From: Spirulina sp034932185
Lineage (GTDB): Bacteria > Cyanobacteriota > Cyanobacteriia > Cyanobacteriales > Spirulinaceae
Direction: 5' to 3'
NCBI RefSeq assembly: GCF_034932185.1
Contig: NZ_JAYGHW010000090.1
Span: 62,001 to 126,000 of the forward strand
DNA length: 64,000 nucleotides
Shown here: positions 51,086 through 59,811 of the stretch, piece after piece
How the letters are laid out: each line of letters begins with the position of its first letter
Position numbering within the stretch: position 1 is the stretch's first letter
Notes under the pieces: model-generated
Databases searched by the model: none
The model's input: the letters and a program-made list of their open reading frames with translations, nothing else
Told to the model about the DNA's origin: nothing
Position numbers and translations under genes: made by a program

Positions 51086-51835
51086 ATGCTGTCGCTCGAT
51101 ATACCAAAGAGCCGCACAACCCCAGAATTTACCACCACTACCCGTGTTCTGGTTGTTGAGGACGAAGACTTGATTCGAGAGATGGTTAGCCTTGCCCTTC
51201 AGGAGCAGGGCTACCACGTCGTGACGGCAACGGATGGGCGCGTCGCTCTGAACTTGCTCAAAGAATCGCAAATGAGCTTGCAACTGGCCTTTGATTTAAT
51301 CATCCTGGACTTAATGTTGCCCCAGGTGAATGGCTTAGATCTCTGTCGGTTACTACGGTATCAAGGGGATACGATCCCGATTTTAATTCTCAGTGCCAAG
51401 GCCAGCGAAACGGATCGGGTTTTGGGCCTAGAGGTGGGGGCTGATGATTACCTCACAAAGCCTTTTAGTATGCGGGAACTGATAGCCCGCTGTCGCGCCC
51501 TCTTGCGCCGCCAAAGTTTCTCAACGGCTCCCGTCTCCTCCGTTCTTCAGTTTGAAGGCATTACCCTTTTCCCCGAAGAATGTCGCGTTTTAGTGGATGG
51601 GGTTGAAATTAACCTTTCTCCCAAAGAATTCCGACTGTTGGAATTGTTCATGAGTTCGCCCCGCCGAGTTTGGTCACGGGAACAATTAATCGAGCAAATC
51701 TGGGGCATGGATTTCCTCGGTGACACCAAAACCGTCGATGTCCATATCCGCTGGCTCCGGGAGAAGTTAGAAACAGACCCCAGTAAGCCCAAGTACCTGA
51801 TCACCGTGCGGGGCTTCGGCTACCGCTTCGGTTAG
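51086..51835 (+). CDS. OmpR-family response regulator
   Basis: A 249-residue two-component regulator. The receiver (TTTRVLVVEDEDLIREMVSLAL) has phosphoacceptor Asp in LIILDLMLPQVNGLDLC and the switch Lys in ADDYLTKPF, followed by an OmpR/PhoB winged helix (LSPKEFRLLELFMSSPRRVW; VDVHIRWLREKLE). It resembles the SphR/NblR/ManR group, but I cannot say which. No histidine kinase gene is adjacent. I choose ATG 51086 over GTG 51077. Confidence 0.88.
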   Translation: MLSLDIPKSRTTPEFTTTTRVLVVEDEDLIREMVSLALQEQGYHVVTATDGRVALNLLKESQMSLQLAFDLIILDLMLPQVNGLDLCRLLRYQGDTIPILILSAKASETDRVLGLEVGADDYLTKPFSMRELIARCRALLRRQSFSTAPVSSVLQFEGITLFPEECRVLVDGVEINLSPKEFRLLELFMSSPRRVWSREQLIEQIWGMDFLGDTKTVDVHIRWLREKLETDPSKPKYLITVRGFGYRFG

Positions 51836-51849
51836 GTTCGTTTCAATGA

Positions 51850-51878
51850 CCCCCACCTGGCATTCGCTGAGGTGGGGG
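51850..51878 (+). terminator. Hairpin after the response regulator gene
   Basis: CCCCCACCT, an 11-nt loop, AGGTGGGGG: a 9-bp stem, 15 bp after the stop. There is no T run, so it may instead stabilise the 3' end. Confidence 0.5.
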
Positions 51879-51999
51879 AGTGACCGGAGATAACCCGGTC
51901 GTAGCTGCGAATAGGCCACTCAGGTTAGTACGGCAACACTTCCGGTTGCTTCTCTGCCCCTACCCCAAAAGGTTCATAGTTACGACTTTAGTCGTTGCT

Positions 52000-54900
52000 T
52001 CAACGGCTGGCCCAGACACGGATCGTGTGGTCGCGGCTCCCACTGACGATCGTTTTCCCATCATGGCTGAGGGCGACCGATCGCACCAAATCACTATGGC
52101 CCATTAAAGTATTCAGATGTTCCCCAGTCTCAAAATCCCAAATCCGTAGCGTTGCATCGCGGCTACCGCTGACGATGGTTTTGCCGTCGGGGCTGAGGGC
52201 GAGGGAGGTGACGGATTGGGTATGGCCCCGGAGCGTGCGCAAGACATGGCCGGTGCGCAGATCCCAAATTTTAATCGTGCGATCGCGGCTGCCGCTGATA
52301 ATGTGCTGCCCATTGGGGCTAATCACCACCGAGCGAATTTCATCGGTATGGCCCCAGAGTGTGTTTAATGTCCGTTGGGTTTGCAAATCCCACACCTTCA
52401 CCGTATGGTCACGGCTGCCGCTCACCACCTTATCCCCCTTGGGCGTAATCGCTAAATCCGTGACTCCCTTGGAATAACCCAATAAACTGCCCTTCACCCG
52501 CCCACTGGGAAGATCCCACAGCTTAATTTCTCGGCTGCGGCGGAAAAACTGAATCAAGGAAAGGATCGGGGAGGTGGTTTTAGAAGGAATGTAACTCAAT
52601 AACCCCTCTAAGCCCGATTCAAAGTGGGGTTTCGCGGTTTGATCCGCACTGGCGCTAATAATCAGCTTGCCGTCAGGACTGAGGGCCACCACATAGATTT
52701 TATGGTGGGCATCACCGCTGATTGTTTGTAGCAGGTTGCCGGTTTGTAACTCCCAAATGCGGATCGTGTTGTCGGTGCTGCTGCTGATAATTTTGTCCCC
52801 CTCCGGACTGAGGGCAATGGAAAGGACAGAGGAGGCATGGCCGGTAATCGTGCCATTTTGCCGCCCGGTGAGGAGATCCCAGGTTTTGATCGTGCTGTCT
52901 TTGCTGCCGCTGATTAAGGTACGGTTGTCGGGGGCGATCGCCACCGTCTGCACCCAATGGGAATGGCCCGTCATCACCGTTAAACATTCCATCTCCAGCC
53001 AAGCCTGTTGGGCTGGTGGCCGGGCATATTGAGCTTTGCGGAAATGCTCAATCACCAACTGCTCGGCGGCCTGCTGCACTGCTCCCATTTCTTCCCGAAT
53101 TGCCTTAAAAATCAACTGATAGCCCGGATCACCATAATGGATCGCATCCCGCAACGCCGCGATCCGTTCTGATTCCAACGTACTCTCAAAGCGCATTTGC
53201 ACCTCTTCAAACCCCAACAGCGTCACCATCCCCTCTTGCAAGAGCGTCGGCTTCGGGTTGGGATCCGCAAAGGAGAAGCGGGGAAAATCATCCAGGTTAA
53301 CCGCTTGTTTATCCTCTAAAACCGTATATTCTGGCTCTGCTGGGGGGTTGCGCTTATCCGCCAGTACGGTATTTTCTGGCTCCTCTGAGGGAAATTCCAG
53401 GGGAGAAAACCGCTGCTCCGGCTGGGGATGAACTTGACGCTTATCCGCCAGCACGGTATTTTCTGGCTCCTCCGGCGGTAGATCATCCTCAATGGTTTCC
53501 GTATCACTAAAAAACGGATGGGGATCAGTATCCCTGAAGGGATTCGGCTCATGGGGGGCTGGCTCATGGGTCATCTCTGACCAATGGCTAACATCGAGAT
53601 CAAAATTCAGATCCTCGCTGCTAAAATCCCCTAAATCTAGATCAAAAGCGGGATCGGCAAAATCCACCGCTGCGGCTAAATCAGCGATGGGGGTGTGCTC
53701 CGCGTTAGCGTCCTGCTCCGCGTTAGCGTCCTCCTCGCCCATTTCCTCCTCCCCCTGAAGGTTGAGGGGTTCGGCCTCCGGCGTGGGTTCCGGATCCTCA
53801 GCAAACCCAAAGGGATCAAAGTCCGGTTCTGGTGTGGGGACTAGATCCGGCGGGGCTGTGGGGGTCAAATCTGTACCCCAAAAGGCATTGGGGTTGAAGG
53901 AAATGGGCTGATCTTCAGGGGGAAGCGGGTCGTGGTTGGCCGCATCGGCAAGGGAGAAGGCATCCTCTAGGGGATCGAGGGGTTGGGCTAGATCCATCGC
54001 ATCGGCGGGGGGAGCTGGAGGATCTAAGAAAAATGAATTCTCTAGAGGATCGGTGAAGGGATCAACGGCCTCATCTAGGGGGGGGTTATCGAGCGGAGGA
54101 GCCGAGGCGGGGGTTTCCTCAGTGGGCCAAGGGAGGGGATCCACTGGGGGCGGATGAAGGGCGGTGGTGGTTAAAAAGGCGGATAGATCCTCGTCGCTGT
54201 TGGCTAGGGCTTGATCAAGGAGGTTTTCTAGGGGTTCAGCGGCGATCGCCTCTGGATCAAACTCCGGCAGAGCCACCGGCATGGCTATCGGTTCAGGGGC
54301 TGGCTCGCTCTCCAGGGGGGAAAGGGTTGGGGGCAAATCCGCCAACGGCTCATCCTCCCAAAATTCCCCCATCGGCGGCGCGGACATAATCCCAGCATTA
54401 ACAAAATGGGGTGGCTCTGGGGAAACTGCCTCTAATTCCTCTGGATCGAGAACAATCTCTAAAGGAGCAGGCTCTCCCCCCTCCGTCTCCAGAGCCGCCA
54501 GATCCCCCAGTTCCAAATTAAAGGCTAAATCCCATTGTGCCTCATCCTGTTCAGCCGGTAACTCATCTTCGGCATAGTCCTCCTCAGAGGTGGTATAGCG
54601 ATCGAGGGAAGTGGCCACCTCCGGCGGTGCTTCCCGCACCAACGGACGAGTAAACCCAGAGGTTGGGTCAAAGGGCGGCTGCTCCCCTTCCGAAGGCAGT
54701 TCACTTAAATCTGCACTCAGTTGAAACTCTTCCGGCAGATCAAACCCATCAGCAAAGGGAAAATCCACATCTAAGAGGTTTGAGCCAGGGTGATCGGTTT
54801 GTTCTTGGTATTGCTCAAAAATGGTTTCCAGTTCGGCAGAGGTCGCAGCCGGATTCGGGGCGGGCGGCGTATCAACGGCCGGCTCCGGTGGCAGCGGCGG

Positions 54901-55356
54901 CACAACCTCCAAATCAAGGCGATCCTCAAGGCGATCGCGGTTATGGCTAAACTTCCGCTCGGCGGCAGCGTTGGCCCGCGATTTTTTAATCGCCGTCTTC
55001 ACGGCATACTTTAATTGTTTACGGGTGAAGGGCTTATCTAACACCTCCACATCGCGATAGGTGGGATTGCTCAGATCCGGCGCATCCCGTGAAGAGCTAC
55101 GCATCACCACCATGGGGATGTTCTGTAAATCCGGCTCTGCTTTGAGTTGACTGACTAAATCCCAGCCGCCGATTTTCGCCAAGCCAGCATTGAGCAGGAC
55201 AAAGCGAATCCGACCGCGCTCTTGATGAATCAGGGCCAGGCCCGCTGCTCCATCACTTGCTTCTGCGATTTCGTAGTTGCCAGGGGGCAACAGTTGTCGC
55301 AGTTTGGTTCTAACAACGCTGTCTCCATCTAAAATGAGGACTTTGTGACTCGCCAT
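52000..55356 (-). CDS. Receiver-like / acidic linker / WD40 protein of 1118 residues
   Basis: The N-terminal 125 residues have a response-regulator receiver fold (HKVLILDGDSVVRTKLRQLL; EVLDKPFTRKQL with the switch Lys), but the phosphoacceptor position reads VLLNAGLAKIGGW, Asn instead of Asp. Residues about 150-730 are an acidic, Pro-rich, low-complexity linker with repeats such as EEPENTVLADKR. A short helical module (residues about 735-800) precedes seven WD40 blades (SGSKDSTIKTWDLLTG; SGSRDHTVKVWDLQT; SGSRDRTIKIWDLRTG). Blade 3 carries an insert of about 35 residues. Probably a scaffold protein; partners unknown. Confidence 0.88.
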   Translation of the reverse strand: MASHKVLILDGDSVVRTKLRQLLPPGNYEIAEASDGAAGLALIHQERGRIRFVLLNAGLAKIGGWDLVSQLKAEPDLQNIPMVVMRSSSRDAPDLSNPTYRDVEVLDKPFTRKQLKYAVKTAIKKSRANAAAERKFSHNRDRLEDRLDLEVVPPLPPEPAVDTPPAPNPAATSAELETIFEQYQEQTDHPGSNLLDVDFPFADGFDLPEEFQLSADLSELPSEGEQPPFDPTSGFTRPLVREAPPEVATSLDRYTTSEEDYAEDELPAEQDEAQWDLAFNLELGDLAALETEGGEPAPLEIVLDPEELEAVSPEPPHFVNAGIMSAPPMGEFWEDEPLADLPPTLSPLESEPAPEPIAMPVALPEFDPEAIAAEPLENLLDQALANSDEDLSAFLTTTALHPPPVDPLPWPTEETPASAPPLDNPPLDEAVDPFTDPLENSFFLDPPAPPADAMDLAQPLDPLEDAFSLADAANHDPLPPEDQPISFNPNAFWGTDLTPTAPPDLVPTPEPDFDPFGFAEDPEPTPEAEPLNLQGEEEMGEEDANAEQDANAEHTPIADLAAAVDFADPAFDLDLGDFSSEDLNFDLDVSHWSEMTHEPAPHEPNPFRDTDPHPFFSDTETIEDDLPPEEPENTVLADKRQVHPQPEQRFSPLEFPSEEPENTVLADKRNPPAEPEYTVLEDKQAVNLDDFPRFSFADPNPKPTLLQEGMVTLLGFEEVQMRFESTLESERIAALRDAIHYGDPGYQLIFKAIREEMGAVQQAAEQLVIEHFRKAQYARPPAQQAWLEMECLTVMTGHSHWVQTVAIAPDNRTLISGSKDSTIKTWDLLTGRQNGTITGHASSVLSIALSPEGDKIISSSTDNTIRIWELQTGNLLQTISGDAHHKIYVVALSPDGKLIISASADQTAKPHFESGLEGLLSYIPSKTTSPILSLIQFFRRSREIKLWDLPSGRVKGSLLGYSKGVTDLAITPKGDKVVSGSRDHTVKVWDLQTQRTLNTLWGHTDEIRSVVISPNGQHIISGSRDRTIKIWDLRTGHVLRTLRGHTQSVTSLALSPDGKTIVSGSRDATLRIWDFETGEHLNTLMGHSDLVRSVALSHDGKTIVSGSRDHTIRVWASR

Positions 55357-55624
55357 GTATCACACTCTCACGGATTGCCGATGACGTTCCAGGAAAAGGG
55401 CAATCAGCCACTACCCTGATACTTGCCACTAATATACTAAGCCCTTGCTCCAGATGTGATCGATCCTGTCATTAGCCCTGGGGCGATCGCCCCCCTGCCC
55501 ATCAATCCCCCATCAATCCCCCATCAAACAACATCAAACCCAATCTCAGCCCAGAATTCCCCTCGCCTCCAAAGTGCATCTCAGTGAAGCAACCACCCCC
55601 CACCCCTCCAAAGGAATTTTTTCC

Positions 55625-55913
55625 CATTCCCCGCCTTGGATGGTGCGTCAGCCGTGACGCTGCTCTTTTGCCTCATAGATTAACCGCTCTGACGCACCCT
55701 ACGATTCAATCGTAGGGTGCGTCAGACTGGATCAATGATGATGTTGGTGGTTTAATTGTGCCTGACGCACCATTCACTAGCATCATTGATCTTATACAGC
55801 CCTTTCACCAGTTAGACAAAACGATCTCAAAGTCCCTCTCCCGCTCTGGGAGAGGGATTTAGGGTGAGGGTACGTCTTAGGCAATGAGTGAACAAGCTGT
55901 ATCTGCGGAATGT
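55625..55913. mobile_element. Second type A element, carrying a nested 107-bp insertion
   Basis: Nearly colinear with 24317-24506. It has GGTGCGTCAG, then a 35-bp palindrome (TGACGCACCCTACGATT / AATCGTAGGGTGCGTCA at 55690-55724, 17-bp arms), then CATCATTGATCTTA. There it is interrupted by 55795-55901, whose ends are TACAGC and GCTGTA, and then resumes with CTGCGGAATGT (55903-55913). The left terminal repeat is degenerate. The stretch 55357-55624 before it holds only CCCATCAAT tandem repeats and no supported gene. Confidence 0.75.
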
Positions 55914-55923
55914 GAGCTATAAC

Positions 55924-57414
55924 TCACTCAACAATCGCCTTGAGATCAAAGGCTGCATTATTGAGTTTGTGTACACCTTCTTTAATCTGGTTCATCCCAC
56001 TACTGCTGTCTTGAGCATTCTCATTAATACTATTGGTAGCAATCACAACCTGTCGAATTGCCAAAGCTTGCTGTTGAGAATTAACTGTAATTTGCTCTGA
56101 GTTGATCACAATGGTATTGATTTGCTCAGAAACATCATTAAAAGCCTTAGCCGTTTTTTGTGCCAAATTAACCGTTTTCCCTAAACTTTGAATTCCCTCA
56201 TCCGTTACCATCACCGTCGATGCAGTCGCCTGCTTAATCTCATGAACCAATGTGCTAATTTGATGGGCAGACTTTTGACTTTCATCGGCAAGCTTACGAA
56301 TTTCCGTAGCCACCACTGAAAACCCCCGGCCATGTTCTCCAGAACGCACTGCTTCCACCGCAGCATTCAAGGCTAAAAGATTCGTTTGATTAGCAATATC
56401 TCCCACTAACTGGGAAATATTACCAATTTGATTAATTTGTTCACTTAAACGATTAATCTGCTCGGCAAGTGCTTCAACCTTATTGCGAGTATTTCCCATT
56501 TCTCCTAAGGTTTCTTCCACAAGACGATTCCCGCTATTAACCAAAGATAGAGCTTGATTCGCACCAGAAGCAGAGGTTTCAGCCTGCTGACTCGCTTGTT
56601 TAGCGGAAATTTCTAAATCATCCATAGTTTTGCTTGTTTCTTCGACAGAAACCACCTGATTACTCGTTAGATTTTCCTGTTGATCAACAGCAACACTAAT
56701 ATCTTGGGAGGAATTTGTAATCTCTTCAATGGCTTGACCAATTTTTTTACTCACCAATGAAGCAATAATCCAAGCAATGAAAATCCCTGAACCTGCGGAA
56801 AATACTGCGCCAAGAATCAAAAAGTTTACAGCATTCTGCAAAGTTTTTCTGGCTTCTTGATTTTCAAGAGCAAGTTGACTTGTTTCGTTTTCATTGAACT
56901 GGGTATTCAATTCTAAAAAGTCCAACAAAAACTGTTTGCCACCCCCTTCGAGAAATAGCTTTAACGATTCCTCTAGTTGATTACGTTCAATTAAGTTAAT
57001 TTGAGTTTGGGCATAACTATTGTATCGTTCACCAATATCATTCATTTTGCGAAAACGATCCAATTGTTCAGGATTTTTAACAATTAATTCCAATTTTTGA
57101 CTAGCATCCTGAAATCTCATCCAATTCTGCTCATACAGTTGTACAAATTCCCGATCTTGGCTAACCATATAAGCCCGCACATTGGCAACCATATTACTAC
57201 CCGCCAATGCCATTTTGTCCACCTCAATAATAGAGTCTTGAACAGTTTCTACTTGAGAAAAGGCATCAAAAACGCGGCTTGCATTGTTGTAAACAATCAG
57301 TGTTGAACTCGCAAATACTGCAACGGGAATTGTGTAACCTAAAAGCATTTGGTTTTTGAGCTTGAGGGTATTCCAAATGCTTTTTGAATTCTGTGGGGTC
57401 AGTGGGTCATGCAT
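55924..57414 (-). CDS. Methyl-accepting chemotaxis protein
   Basis: A 496-residue transducer. A first membrane helix (QMLLGYTIPVAVFASSTLIV), a helical sensor region of about 160 residues and a second helix (LILGAVFSAGSGIFIAWIIASLV) are followed by the cytoplasmic signalling domain with the hairpin tip NLLALNAAVEAVRSGEHGRGFSVVATEIRKLA. Cyanobacterial MCPs of this type serve phototaxis or type IV pilus-based motility. The tip carries VRSGEHGRGF where EAARAGE is commonest. No che genes are adjacent. Confidence 0.92.
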   Translation of the reverse strand: MHDPLTPQNSKSIWNTLKLKNQMLLGYTIPVAVFASSTLIVYNNASRVFDAFSQVETVQDSIIEVDKMALAGSNMVANVRAYMVSQDREFVQLYEQNWMRFQDASQKLELIVKNPEQLDRFRKMNDIGERYNSYAQTQINLIERNQLEESLKLFLEGGGKQFLLDFLELNTQFNENETSQLALENQEARKTLQNAVNFLILGAVFSAGSGIFIAWIIASLVSKKIGQAIEEITNSSQDISVAVDQQENLTSNQVVSVEETSKTMDDLEISAKQASQQAETSASGANQALSLVNSGNRLVEETLGEMGNTRNKVEALAEQINRLSEQINQIGNISQLVGDIANQTNLLALNAAVEAVRSGEHGRGFSVVATEIRKLADESQKSAHQISTLVHEIKQATASTVMVTDEGIQSLGKTVNLAQKTAKAFNDVSEQINTIVINSEQITVNSQQQALAIRQVVIATNSINENAQDSSSGMNQIKEGVHKLNNAAFDLKAIVE

Positions 57415-57872
57415 AGCAGCTTCCTGGATACAATCCTAGTATAGTTCACAAATAAAATCCTGATGATACAACCTAATGATTTGATGTTGGGTCTTCAACA
57501 TCTAAAATAATACAGCCTTCAACTCGGCCTACAAGCACAATTCCAAAAGAGGGGAATGGGGTAACTTCCCCTCCTTGGGAAGGATGGCAGGCGCAGTCTG
57601 ATGGGGTGAGAGTCTTTAAGGGTTGGCTCCCTGAAACATCTGCAAACGTGAGATACCCCTGATCCACTATCCAATCGAACCCATTTCACCCCATTTTCTG
57701 AAGACCCTGATGGTTAGCGTTCAGGGATTGGCCATGAGGGTTTGTTTTAATCCATTGGCTCCGGGTTGCCCCTTCTATCCATTAGCCGTCTGATGTTTCT
57801 GTCCCCTAAGCTCCTGCTCCCGAGGAGGGAGGAGGGCAAATCTTCAAACTGAGATGCACCCAAGGGAATCGA
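57415..57872. other. 458-bp intergenic region
   Basis: It contains several GC-rich self-complementary segments (GGGGAATGGGGTAACTTCCCC near 57552; CTTGGGAAGG; ATTGGCC). A 64-codon minus-strand frame (57473-57667) crosses them; its product shows no family resemblance and I do not call it. A structured RNA or decayed mobile element is possible. Confidence 0.4.
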
Positions 57873-58160
57873 TTAAGCGAGTTGCATATCTGCACCAATT
57901 TTAAAGGACATCACCTCAGCCCGCGCTTGCAAAATCTTCACCTTTTGGACAATGCGCAACTTGGCTAAGGGTACGGCAATTAAGGAGCGCGATCGCACCA
58001 CCGCCTCCACATCGCGGGGATGGTAGCAGCGAATATGCAGCACCCCCCAACGGCGAAACACATCACAACGGCCCAAACAGCGCAACCGCTCCAAATCTGC
58101 CCAGTTTTCCCGGTAATAATCCCAAATCAGTTGGGTTAGTTGTGAGATTTGTTTAGCCAT
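57873..58160 (-). CDS. Conserved hypothetical protein
   Basis: A 95-residue soluble basic protein: MAKQISQLTQLIWDYYRENW, RCDVFRRWGVLHIRCYHPRD, and a C-terminal KILQARAEVMSFKIGADMQLA. The pattern (VLHIRCYHPRDVEAVV) suggests a small alpha/beta fold with conserved Cys and His. I do not recognise the family; similar proteins may be restricted to cyanobacteria. Start ATG 58160; no close operon partner. Confidence 0.6.
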   Translation of the reverse strand: MAKQISQLTQLIWDYYRENWADLERLRCLGRCDVFRRWGVLHIRCYHPRDVEAVVRSRSLIAVPLAKLRIVQKVKILQARAEVMSFKIGADMQLA

Positions 58161-58295
58161 GGTGGGTTTGTTGAAATCAGTGATAAGCAGGGCGTACCTT
58201 CATTCAACCCTAAACTTTTGCTCTGAGAGCCAATTGCAAGAAGACTTTACAGATCTTTGTGAGGCAAAATTTTTGTTAAGAAAAATCACGATCAG

Positions 58296-58321
58296 TAGGG
58301 GCGAAAAACTTTTCGCCCCTA
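58296..58321. repeat. GGGGCGAAA palindrome before the SLH gene 3' end
   Basis: TAGGGGCGAAAAACTTTTCGCCCCTA, a near-perfect palindrome located 17 bp from the SLH protein stop codon. Confidence 0.78.
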
Positions 58322-58337
58322 CGCCCATCAATGCCGA

Positions 58338-59597
58338 TTAACGGTTTTCGCGGACACAGTTATACATCCGTAGCGTTGCTGCCGCCGCATAGTTCCGCAG
58401 GGCAGAACTATTGGGCATAAATTGCGTACCCTGCTCATTCACCGGACTGGCCACGCCACAATAACCGGACATTTCCCGAATTAAACCCTGGGCCCAATGG
58501 TTGGTGGTATCGGTGAATGTCACAGGGGTTTGGGTTTGAGTGAGGGCAATGGGTTGACCCCGGCGGGCTTTGCCGTATTCCGCCGCTTTTTTCATGATCA
58601 CCATCAACTCTGCTCGCGTCACCGGCTGTGCTGGGCGGAAATTGCCATCGGGATAGCCGCTGACAATGCCGCTGGTTCTTGCCCATTGAATTTTCGCCGC
58701 ACTCCAGCGATTCGCGGCCACATCGGGGAAGGGTGCGGTGCTGACTTGGGCAGGGGCGTTGGGGTTGACGTTGGGAATTGCACCCAAGGCATCGAGCACC
58801 ATGGAAACCACCTGCTCACGGGTGAGGGGTGTTAAGGGGCGGAAGGTGTTGTCTTCAAAGAAACCAGCGATAAAACCGACTTGGAGCGCGGCTTCAATTT
58901 GCTGGCGATAGATGTCGTTGGAAATATCGGGGAACGTGCGGATGGGAGGAGGTGTTGGGGTTGGTGTGGGGGTTGGGGTTGGGGTTGGAGTCGGGGTAGG
59001 TGTAGGTGTAGGTGTTGGGGTGGGCGGTGTGGTGACGGTTCCATCACTGGTGAAATAGATATGCCCTAAAACTTGGCCTTGATAGGTACGGCGGGTAAAG
59101 CGCCAACCGGGTACGAGGGTGAATTTATGGGCATTGCCGGGGCTAATGCCGCCGGTACGACCGATGAGAATTTCCCGTAGGCCGGGGCGACTGCCGACGC
59201 GGGGCGTTCCCACCAGCATTAATTCCCCATTGCGTTCGACAATGCGCAGCAGGTATTCCAAGCCGAAATCTTCCCCATTAATGCGGACGGAATACCCGTT
59301 ACTGTCGGCATTGCGGCGACAACTGCCGGTGAAATCGAAGGTATTCCAAAGGGGGTTAACCACAATGGGGTTGGTTCCACTTTCGCCCCAACATTGTTGA
59401 CGGTTGGGAAGTTGCTCCATAACAATCAAACTATATTGATTGCCGCCGAAGGGGGTGGCGATCGCCCCTAAGGCCCCCTGATTGGCAATTTCTTCTTGAC
59501 CAAAGAGGGAGGTTTGGGCAATGGAGGTTCCAACCACCACGGTAAGGGCTGTAGTGGCCAGTGTTGTCAAGGTTAAAGTTCGGTTGAGCGTCATCAT
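58338..59597 (-). CDS. DUF3747 protein with SLH repeats
   Basis: A 419-residue exported protein. The signal peptide is LTTLATTALTVVVGTSIAQTS. The first 190 residues are a DUF3747 domain (ATPFGGNQYSLIVMEQLPNRQQCW). A (TP)n linker of about 30 residues follows, then three S-layer homology units (FPDISNDIYRQQIEAALQVGF; FPDVAANRWSAAKIQWARTSG; FTDTTNHWAQGLIREMSGYCG), which anchor proteins to the cell wall or peptidoglycan-linked polysaccharide. An AGGAG site supports ATG 59597 (or 59594). Confidence 0.88.
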   Translation of the reverse strand: MMTLNRTLTLTTLATTALTVVVGTSIAQTSLFGQEEIANQGALGAIATPFGGNQYSLIVMEQLPNRQQCWGESGTNPIVVNPLWNTFDFTGSCRRNADSNGYSVRINGEDFGLEYLLRIVERNGELMLVGTPRVGSRPGLREILIGRTGGISPGNAHKFTLVPGWRFTRRTYQGQVLGHIYFTSDGTVTTPPTPTPTPTPTPTPTPTPTPTPTPTPPPIRTFPDISNDIYRQQIEAALQVGFIAGFFEDNTFRPLTPLTREQVVSMVLDALGAIPNVNPNAPAQVSTAPFPDVAANRWSAAKIQWARTSGIVSGYPDGNFRPAQPVTRAELMVIMKKAAEYGKARRGQPIALTQTQTPVTFTDTTNHWAQGLIREMSGYCGVASPVNEQGTQFMPNSSALRNYAAAATLRMYNCVRENR

Positions 59598-59811
59598 CAA
59601 TCTCCTATGGCTTGCCCCTGAGAGCTATGGCTTTTTGATTGTCCTATATTTCCTGGGGGCTGGCTTAGAGAAGTTGAGGAAGATTCTGAAGTTCCACCCC
59701 ATCGCTCTCCCTGGGGAGAATTTTGTGGTATCGCGGGACGCTGTTCCGGGGGGCGCGGGTGGGTATAGTGGAGGGCGATCGCCTTTTTTGCAGATTATTT
59801 AAAGAATAAAT

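Noticed and set aside
51836..51999. Possible tRNA or IS605 end after the response regulator gene
   Set aside because: No cloverleaf or TTCGA arm could be assembled, and the hairpin lacks the IS605-type bulge pattern seen at 5993 and 6486.
57473..57667. 64-codon minus-strand frame
   Set aside because: It runs through self-complementary segments and has no recognisable domain; kept only as part of an intergenic note.
58935..59030. (GGTGTT/GGGGTT)n simple repeat
   Set aside because: It encodes the Thr-Pro linker of the SLH protein and is not an independent element.
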